DNA of 64,000 bases, taken from the NCBI GenBank assembly GCA_035079385.1, contig JAVHKY010000030.1, positions 4,317,001 through 4,381,000 of the forward strand, written 5' to 3'. The position numbers and the translations under genes were made by a program. Under the pieces are notes generated by a model. It saw only the letters and a program-made list of their open reading frames with translations, had not been told where the DNA came from and searched no databases. Origin of the DNA: Aspidiotus rigidus (lineage: Eukaryota > Arthropoda > Insecta > Hemiptera > Diaspididae). This document shows, one piece after another, positions 60,201 through 64,000 of this stretch (positions are counted from its first letter, which is position 1; each line of letters opens with the position of its first letter).

Positions 60201-62995
60201 TCATTCCAATTTTTTAATTTATTATAATTTAAAATTTTGATTTGAATTTTAAAATTTAAATTCAATATTAAAATTGAAAATTAATAAATTAATATATAAA
60301 TTATTAAAAATTAATAATCCAATACACAAAAATATTATTGATTTAAATATAGCATGGATAATTACATAACTAAATATTGAAATAAATAATTTTAAAAATG
60401 AAGGATTAGGTACAAAAATAACTTAATGGATATAAATAATACTATAATAATAAAAAATTATTATTTCTTAATAATTAATAATTAAAATTGATTAATATTC
60501 AAAAATATAAACAAATTATTGAAATTGAATGAAGTGAATATTTAATTAAATATAAATATAAATGTTCTTATACTAATAATTAATTTATCTATGATATTAT
60601 TATTCTACTTATTTTTTAATTAAAATTGATACAAAAACTTACATGAAAAGATTAAAACTAATCAAAAATATTTCATTTATTTTATTTAATATATTTTGAT
60701 CCTTTAAATAAAAATTTAAGAATTATTCATTTGATAATTTTAATAGTTATAATTATTTAAATTCATTGAATATTGAATCTAAATAATAAAAAAAAAAGAA
60801 AATTTTGTATCTAAATATATTTTATTAATATTATTCATTTTTTGTCACTATTTTTTTTTTTTCAAGTAACTTAAATACAAAGTATTTATTTTTTAAAATT
60901 AATTATGAATTGATTTCCTAAAAATTCAATTATTTTAATAATGGTTTTATTAATTCAAATTTCAAAAATAAATATTTTTATCATTACAATATTTGAGGAC
61001 CTTTCTGTCAAAAAGGCGTCCGCTCAATGTATTTCTTATGAGACGGACGCCCTTTTGACAGGAAGGTCTTCGATTTAAATAATAGATTATTCATTTTATA
61101 TTAATTAAAAAAAAAAAAAATTAAAATATAATACATTAATATTATTATTAATAAAAAAAAATTACTGAACTTAGAATATTTATTGTTGATAAAGCTATTT
61201 CTTTCTTATATCGATAAAAAATCCCAATTATTATTATGTATTAGATACCTAATATTCAATTAATTTTAAATTTAAAAAATTCACCCTCCTTTTCCACTGT
61301 CATCAGGAAATGATGCCGGAAGCTCAGCTTCGAGTCAAACCAGATACCTAGGTACTTCATTACCTCCTTGGTCTTGATTTCCAAACCTTACACGCGGGGA
61401 GGGGAAGTTGGATTGAACTCTCGACGAATTGTTACCTGCTGCAAGTTTTAGTGTGGCCGACTTATCCAATGCGTCACTATCTCTAGGCCCCAGTTTACCC
61501 TGTTCTTACCCGCTACAGTTGTCTCAGTGTGTCATCCCCAAAGCAGATAAGCTTAACACTCGGTGGCCGTTTTATGTACCTTGAAATTCCCGTGAAATAC
61601 AACGTACCACAAGAGCGGCCCAAGGACCGATTCTTGCGGCACCTCACAAGTAACTCGGTGCTTTACTGTACCAACGAACGTCTCTGCTTGTCGATTGGTC
61701 ATCACTCTTTCTAAGTGTTTGCCCACGTTATCTATAGCAGACAATATTATGATCGATAAGAGTATGGCAGGTCAGGTGGTTTATCCTTCTTATCGGTGAA
61801 CGCCAGCCTGGCTTTCTTCCACGGGGAACAGTCCTTGTGCAAATGCCGCTTTGTACGTATCAACAAGCTACAAAATAACGAGGTGTATTTGTGATACGTT
61901 GCAAGCCGTTACTCGAATCTTTCGTGCTTCAACAAGCAACACCGGATCTTGCACTCCGGACTGAATATGGAACCTCGTCTTTCGAAATTTAACCCTGCAG
62001 TCTAATGACTGCTGCATCTACCTCCTCGGTACCTAGGAGGGATATACCATAATCGAACATATTGATCTTAATATCCCATTTTTCTGTTTGTTGCAGGCGA
62101 GTCAACCACTACCAACGAAGAAAACAGTAGATCAAGTACGCCACGCAGCAACTACATTAATACTAGTCATAGTTCAAGTGGGGTAGCCTCGACTAACGAG
62201 CACGATGCTATCTCACCTAAATTAACCCACAGTCCACCGTGTGTAGATGAAACTTACAGATCATCGGTCGATAGCCTTGCAGCTCGAACTTTACCGTCCA
62301 ACATAATCGGTAGTAATTACCTTCACTCTTCGGGCTCATTGTTGGCTAGCAGTTTACGTCTAAGTTCGGCGAAAAGTTTTTCATTTTCACGGGATATCGA
62401 GCCGAATATCTCATCTCGTAAAGAAGAGGATGACGAAGAGATGATTATCGAGGAAGATGATATGGATGACGGGACCGATGAGTACAGTAAAGACGACGAC
62501 TGCAAAAAGGACCCCAACTCAATGAACTCGAACAACGCGAAACGTAAAAAGAAGACCAGAACTGTATTTTCACGCAGTCAGGTTTTTCAACTCGAAGGGG
62601 CATTCACTGCAAAGAAATATCTATCGAGTTCAGAAAGAGCTGGCCTAGCCGCATCCTTGCAGTTGACAGAAACACAGGTGAAAATATGGTTTCAGAATAG
62701 ACGCAATAAGTGGAAGCGACAACGGGCTGCCGAAGATGAGGCTGCGCATATGGCTGCTTCGACGAGATTTGTACAAATTCCGATGATTTGTCATGATCCT
62801 CCAAGTGCTGCTAATCTTTACCATCACCACCACCATCACTTGAATACGATGGAAGCATTATCGACGGCTAACGGTATAACGTCGCAGGCTGCGACTTCCA
62901 TATATTCTCCTCTTTTCTACCATCGTCACAGCAATAATTCTAATTCGCCATCGAGTCCTGCAACATCTCGAGCGCCTCTACCTAGTATAGTATAA
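38860..62995 (+). CDS. Hmx: Hmx (H6/Nkx5-type) homeobox transcription factor, three exons
   Basis: Exons 38860-39260, 51401-51573 and 62097-62995 join in phase through GT-AG sites to give 490 residues. The homeodomain (residues 342-401) is encoded at 62546-62725. It has [10 protein letters not shown] at its start and W48, F49, Q50, N51 and R53 in helix 3, followed by N-K-W-K-R-Q. The [12 protein letters not shown] segment is diagnostic of Hmx. Upstream is an acidic stretch (about 300-327), as in vertebrate HMX proteins. Downstream is [10 protein letters not shown] (415-424), the Hmx-type tail, then six His (434-439). An eh1-like F-S-I-S-S-I-L (63-69) fits Groucho-type repression. Hmx factors act in the nucleus in anterior nervous-system and sensory patterning (family knowledge). 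Met6 (38875) has a better start context than Met1 and is an alternative start. The introns are 12.1 and 10.5 kb and full of repeats. Confidence 0.95.
39261..41740. other. Hmx intron 1, proximal part, no gene or named repeat
   Basis: No coding signal. An 18-bp A run lies near 39859-39876. The stretch 40070-40210 repeats a loose cagatattccct / gagattttc pattern reminiscent of the minisatellite family. Enhancers may lie here but cannot be recognised from sequence alone. Confidence 0.4.
41740..42480 (-). mobile_element. Jockey-type LINE reverse transcriptase C-terminal fragment, split by an insertion
   Basis: On the minus strand, 42440-42282 reads [20 protein letters not shown], typical of the RT thumb region. 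After the insertion at 42026-42280 it resumes at 42019 with [10 protein letters not shown]. It then continues, in another frame, with [11 protein letters not shown] and ends near R-R-L-K-R-T. The A-P-W-Y-V and R-R-L-K-R motifs are characteristic of jockey-like elements. An in-frame stop and at least one frameshift make it inactive. Confidence 0.85.
42020..42286 (-). mobile_element. 255-bp poly(A)-tailed retroposed insertion with CCATAT target-site duplication
   Basis: Flanked by CCATAT at 42020-42025 and again at 42281-42286. On the minus strand it ends with AATAAA, 10 bases, then a 17-base A run (plus-strand T run 42025-42041), a normal poly(A) tail. It also contains a 24-base A run on the plus strand at 42154-42177. 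No protein is encoded, and it is either a SINE-like unit or a 5'-truncated LINE 3' end. Confidence 0.85.
42481..43369. other. Sequence between LINE fragments, probably decayed LINE
   Basis: Lies between two same-strand LINE remnants and may be unrecognisable LINE body. A plus-strand frame at 42818-43159 has no motif and is probably a shadow of the retroelement. Confidence 0.35.
43370..43937 (-). mobile_element. Non-LTR retrotransposon RNase H domain fragment
   Basis: The minus strand reads F-T-D-G-S-K-I-D (43925-43900), then in another frame [10 protein letters not shown] and [10 protein letters not shown] (43845-43735). Next comes [16 protein letters not shown] near 43620. These hold the D, E, D catalytic acids and the late V-P-S-H-x-G-I-x-x-N-E motif of LINE RNase H. 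Frames shift at least twice. The 5' end is abrupt at about 43937, where GTCGA-rich sequence starts. Confidence 0.85.
43938..44145. repeat. GTCGA/TCGAC-rich patch, block 2
   Basis: Words gaggtcgatttgaagtcgat, aatcgacgc, gacgtcgacgtgagg and ggtcgatcgag in close succession, as in block 1. Confidence 0.65.
44408..45220 (-). mobile_element. hAT-family foldback element, 813 bp, with 8-bp target-site duplication
   Basis: Bounded by the 8-bp duplication CTATATAA (44400-44407 and 45221-45228). Terminal inverted repeats are CAGGCATGGGCAACC and CAGGCGTGGGCAACC. Inside the ends, arms of about 230-280 bp (44408-44690 and 44945-45220) are inverted copies of each other, with indels. The centre and left arm encode, on the minus strand, the C-terminal part of a hAT transposase related to the GTF2IRD2/ZBED group (listed separately). 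It has no N-terminal transposase and is non-autonomous. Confidence 0.92.
44585..44945 (-). pseudogene. hAT transposase C-terminal (dimerisation) domain fragment
   Basis: Minus-strand reading: N-P-F-V-V, then [13 protein letters not shown] and F-Y-K-I-M-P-G. After a frameshift it reads [12 protein letters not shown] and [14 protein letters not shown] further frame change leads to [11 protein letters not shown] and the stop 44587-44585. The C-E-x-A-F-S-x-M-K and L-x-D-E-H-L pattern is the hAT C-terminal signature. It lacks the catalytic N-terminal half. Confidence 0.85.
45229..47889. other. Hmx intron 1, central part, no gene seen
   Basis: No coding signal. 45900-47000 looks like unique sequence of balanced composition between repeat-rich flanks, the best candidate in this intron for non-repeat regulatory DNA (inference). 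A minisatellite-family trace is at 47550-47595 and a 12-bp C run at 47731-47742. Confidence 0.4.
47890..48560 (-). mobile_element. Penelope-like element reverse transcriptase fragment
   Basis: Minus-strand reading in order: [16 protein letters not shown] near 48470, W-H-R-Y-V-D-D-V near 48355 (catalytic Y-V-D-D intact), then F-L-D-L-S-I and [11 protein letters not shown] (48225-48150). [10 protein letters not shown] and I-K-H-L-A-R-V-N-G follow. The R-K-x-T-T-T-D and H-K-M-A-A-F motifs are typical of Penelope-like reverse transcriptases. Stops between these pieces show decay. The GIY-YIG part is not adjacent; a similar element's GIY-YIG end is at 11940-12470. Confidence 0.85.
48561..49140. 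repeat. Degenerate tandem units of about 110 bp with CGAGTGAGCC...GAGCTAGATAGC
   Basis: The words gagcgagtgaacc / gcgagtgagcc followed by gagctagatagcc and then atccaagaacgg recur at about 48790, 48900 and 48950. Related words occur at 14690, 14870 and (inverted) 22690. The 49101-49145 segment repeats 8712-8755. Confidence 0.6.
49735..50350. repeat. GTCGA/TCGAC-rich patch, block 3
   Basis: Repeated aatcgac, gtcgatt, gagtcgat and cagtcgac words at irregular spacing, interrupted around 49950-50050. Open frames on both strands (49969-50166, 50163-50415) are products of the repeat. Confidence 0.65.
50351..51400. other. Hmx intron 1, distal part, no gene seen
   Basis: No coding signal. The acceptor of intron 1 is preceded by a T-rich tract (51378-51388) and ends cgattgacag at 51400. 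Confidence 0.4.
51401..51573 (+). CDS. Hmx: Hmx exon 2
   Basis: Completes Arg134 and encodes residues 135-191 plus one base of Gly192. Reads [10 protein letters not shown] then, after a Ser/Ala-rich stretch, W-Y-D-A-W-A-H-L. Bounded by a ttgacag acceptor and a caacag|gttggt donor. The nearby gtaaac would break the reading frame, so gttggt is preferred. Confidence 0.9.
51574..52490. other. Hmx intron 2, proximal part
   Basis: Contains a GA microsatellite at 51808-51845. No gene supported; short frames on both strands at 52076-52487 have no motif. Confidence 0.4.
52491..54475. repeat. GTCGA/TCGAC-rich array, block 4, with embedded AGCTAACGGCTA patch
   Basis: The largest such block. GTCGA/TCGAC words, often gagtcgactt, aatcgac or gtcgatttcga, are dense at 52500-52790, 53155-53600 and 53760-54470. 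Between them, 52795-53110 is made of agctaa / ggctaacggc / ttggctagc words in both orientations, bounded by agggctgctt on the left and the inverted gagcagctct on the right. This suggests a separate element inserted in the array. Confidence 0.65.
54600..55040. repeat. CTAGTATA/TAGGCCTA palindromic clusters flanking an inverted segment
   Basis: Clusters at 54620-54720 and 54940-55030 of tatactaggcctagta-like words. Between them, 54730-54785 and 54865-54925 are inverted copies (atcaagattttcgt...aaaaatcgag), so the whole is palindromic around about 54825, whose centre has tgacgg...aattgaattttattgacg. Confidence 0.6.
55560..55860 (+). repeat. GGTTCC-type repeat plus minisatellite units
   Basis: acgacggtttccttaacga and gcaggaacctgtt (55564-55620) repeat 26745-26838, and 55710-55840 holds about three diverged 45-bp minisatellite units (tatatagc, caagag, gaaattttt, ccaagtccc). 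Same order of the two repeats as at 26745-27300. Confidence 0.65.
56072..56443. repeat. Foldback repeat with about 150-bp arms
   Basis: Left arm 56072-56225 and right arm 56280-56443 are inverted copies. Landmarks on the left are gaactatacaaggtatttcta, gacgctgagta, gccatttacc and atattacctctc...attgtgcaatactt. All of them recur reverse-complemented on the right. The central loop is about 50-60 bp. No coding capacity. Confidence 0.8.
56444..58830. other. Hmx intron 2, middle part, no gene seen
   Basis: No recognised repeat or gene. The overlapping frames at 56668-57203 on both strands lack motifs. Unique-looking sequence. Confidence 0.4.
58828..59252. repeat. Inverted-repeat pair, arms about 60 bp, 300 bp apart
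   Basis: The left arm (58828-58888) contains actgcgaaagtgcgctttt and ggcgtactgattttagaagc. The right arm (59188-59252) contains the same words reverse-complemented (cttctaaaatcagcacgcc, aaaagcgcactctttgcagt). A CGACGACGACG run (59176-59190) borders the right arm. It may be a small non-autonomous element. Confidence 0.65.
59590..59995 (-). mobile_element. R1-type LINE, ORF2 3' end
   Basis: Minus-strand reading: V-V-S-G-H-G-Y near 59950, [13 protein letters not shown] near 59850, then in a second frame [14 protein letters not shown] near 59760, and a basic tail. The S-G-H-G, H-T-L-F-x-C and M-L-x-S-E-E-x-W motifs are characteristic of the C-terminal domain of R1-clade elements. Frameshifts make it inactive. 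Confidence 0.8.
59996..61285. other. Extremely AT-rich block with one GC-rich hairpin, inside an R1-type LINE
   Basis: Nearly pure A/T over about 1.3 kb, unlike both flanks. It is interrupted only by a hairpin at 60995-61071 whose 32-nt arms (60995-61026 and 61039-61071; core tgtcaaaaaggcgtccg) pair with few mismatches around a 12-nt loop. No gene, tRNA or known element is recognisable. A mitochondrial or bacterial-symbiont origin cannot be excluded by eye. Confidence 0.65.
61286..62045 (-). mobile_element. R1-type LINE reverse transcriptase fragment
   Basis: Minus-strand reading: L-V-D-T-Y-K-A-A-F near 61870, [13 protein letters not shown] near 61775, [11 protein letters not shown] (61735-61703) and [12 protein letters not shown] near 61635. 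A G-D-D-T remnant of F-A-D-D lies near 61540, and [15 protein letters not shown] near 61345. These are ordered RT motifs of the R1 clade. Frames shift several times. It ends only about 50 bp before the Hmx exon 3 acceptor. Confidence 0.85.
62097..62995 (+). CDS. Hmx: Hmx exon 3 with homeodomain and stop
   Basis: Follows a strong acceptor (tttttctgtttgttgcag). It completes Gly192 and encodes residues 193-490: a Ser/Thr-rich linker, an acidic stretch, a basic run, the homeodomain (62546-62725), the Hmx tail, the His run, and the stop TAA at 62993-62995. Open-reading-frame continuity upstream of 62339 (no ATG there) shows this is an internal-to-terminal exon and not a gene start. Confidence 0.96.
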
Positions 62996-63772
62996 ACTAT
63001 TGAATAAATTGGCTTCGAGGTGTCGTTTTTATATTTTTTAAGACTTATGGTTTCATTTGTTGTCTTTCTTCGTTCCTTTTGTTTTCTTTTCCTCTTTTTG
63101 TTACTCTTTCATATCGTTTTATCGATTATTGCAATTCTCAATTTTCTAGATCTCTTTTACTTGAAAATTCTAAGCCATGGATTCTTGGGAAATCTGTACA
63201 AAAATTAGTTTATTTCCTCTCCTTCATTTGCTCATTTCGGTGATTTGAACAAGTTGTTTTTTCTAATGATATGGTAGGTTCAGATTCAGCGTGTTGCGTT
63301 GTCTCTGTCTTTATGCAAATTGCCCACCAATAAGGGGGAGAAGCTCCACTTACAGCTTTCAGATCCCAGTATCTCATGCATGTTCATAAACGGTGCGAGA
63401 ATAAACTAGATTTTTGGATGTACGCGGTGTATTTTCAGGTCTGCATTAATTTTGTGTAATTATTTCATTGTTCTTATGCGTAAATTTAATGAGATATTTC
63501 TGAAAATATTTCCTTATTTTTTATGTCTTATTGTACAATTATTGTCGCCGATGTGTTATTATATTAATTGTGTTTTACTATCTCGTTATACTTTACTTTT
63601 TCAGCTTTGTATTTTCCTTTTGTGTTCGCGTAGTTTTGTTTTACAGTGCACATACGTTGTCTTACCTTTCTGTAATTTTTTTTTTTTTTTTTCATTTTCA
63701 AGTTACCATATTGTATATAGAAATATTTATTTGCATTTCCCGACATCTATTTTAACTTTGGCATGAAATAAA
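62996..63772 (+). terminator. Probable Hmx 3' UTR with poly(A) signal candidates
   Basis: AATAAA occurs at 63003-63008 (8 bases after the stop, probably too close), 63400-63405 and 63767-63772. The last follows a T-rich stretch and is the most natural candidate for a 3' end near 63790. Open frames in this stretch are pyrimidine-rich and unlike protein. Confidence 0.5.
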
Positions 63773-64000
63773 ATTTCTTCAAAATATTATCTAGTGCACT
63801 GCGGAGTTTCTCTCAAAAGCGGGAACATTTACGCGATTTCTTTGATATGGGTTGAAAGACTTTGTCTAGTTTTCGGGATCAAAAAATGCTAATTCATTAA
63901 CAAATTTCCTGAACTTTGAATGTCGCTTAATGATTTTACCCTTCTGATGATAACGCCGGATGACAGAGTCGAGAAAAACTAAAGCTCATCATAAAAGCTT
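63773..64000. other. Downstream of Hmx, no gene seen
   Basis: Short remaining stretch with no recognisable feature. Confidence 0.4.

Noticed and set aside
62339..62995. Short homeobox gene starting within exon 3
   Set aside because: There is no ATG at the frame start and the frame runs open upstream to a strong splice acceptor at 62096, joining exons 1 and 2 in phase.
63020..63766. Hydrophobic frames downstream of Hmx as membrane-protein genes
   Set aside because: They come from T-rich 3' UTR sequence, overlap in several registers and have no start or homology support.

Overview
This is a eukaryotic, almost certainly arthropod and probably insect, nuclear window. Genes are split by GT-AG introns, the background is AT-rich, and the repeats are typical of insect genomes: jockey- and R1-type non-LTR retroelements, Penelope-like elements, a hAT transposon, foldback elements and minisatellites. 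Recurrent strings such as TAGGTACCTA recall sternorrhynchan Hemiptera or Lepidoptera, but that placement is only a guess. Nothing prokaryotic (operons, CRISPR arrays, ribosome binding sites) is present.

Two intact protein-coding genes can be reconstructed. (1) On the minus strand at 1827-4468 lies a five-exon short-chain dehydrogenase/reductase of 312 residues. It resembles hydroxysteroid dehydrogenase-like protein 1 / HSD17B12 and keeps a full Asn-Ser-Tyr-Lys active site. All four introns join in phase. (2) On the plus strand at 38860-62995 lies a three-exon NK-like homeobox gene of the Hmx (H6/Nkx5) family, 490 residues. Its homeodomain is in the last exon, and its two introns (12.1 and 10.5 kb) fill most of the right half of the window. 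A third, broken coding unit at 5225-5892 (minus) begins with a clear signal peptide but lies in three reading frames.

The rest is repeat-rich. Left part (1-15 kb): an AT-rich block, a 560-bp inverted-terminal element (6258-6815), a Penelope-like element 3' end with a GIY-YIG endonuclease domain (11940-12470), and one arm of a long inverted repeat pair (14446-15118 with 22470-22880). Middle (15-38 kb): degenerate arrays rich in GTCGA/TCGAC, mixed direct/inverted repeats at 23-24 kb, a 45-bp minisatellite (26925-27290), a decayed DNA-transposon protein (27880-29625, minus), and a 420-bp direct repeat pair 4 kb apart. Hmx intron 1: a jockey-type fragment split by a 255-bp poly(A)-tailed insertion with target-site duplication, an RNase H LINE fragment, an 813-bp hAT foldback element with 8-bp target-site duplication, and a Penelope-like RT fragment. 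Hmx intron 2: GTCGA arrays, a foldback element, and an R1-type LINE whose two halves are separated by a 1.3-kb extremely AT-rich block holding a GC-rich hairpin.

I see no multi-gene functional system that I would call new. The most unusual material is structural: the hAT element whose two ends both derive from its 3' terminus, the AT-rich block inside an R1 remnant, the widespread palindromic GTCGA arrays, and the frame-broken secreted-protein gene.
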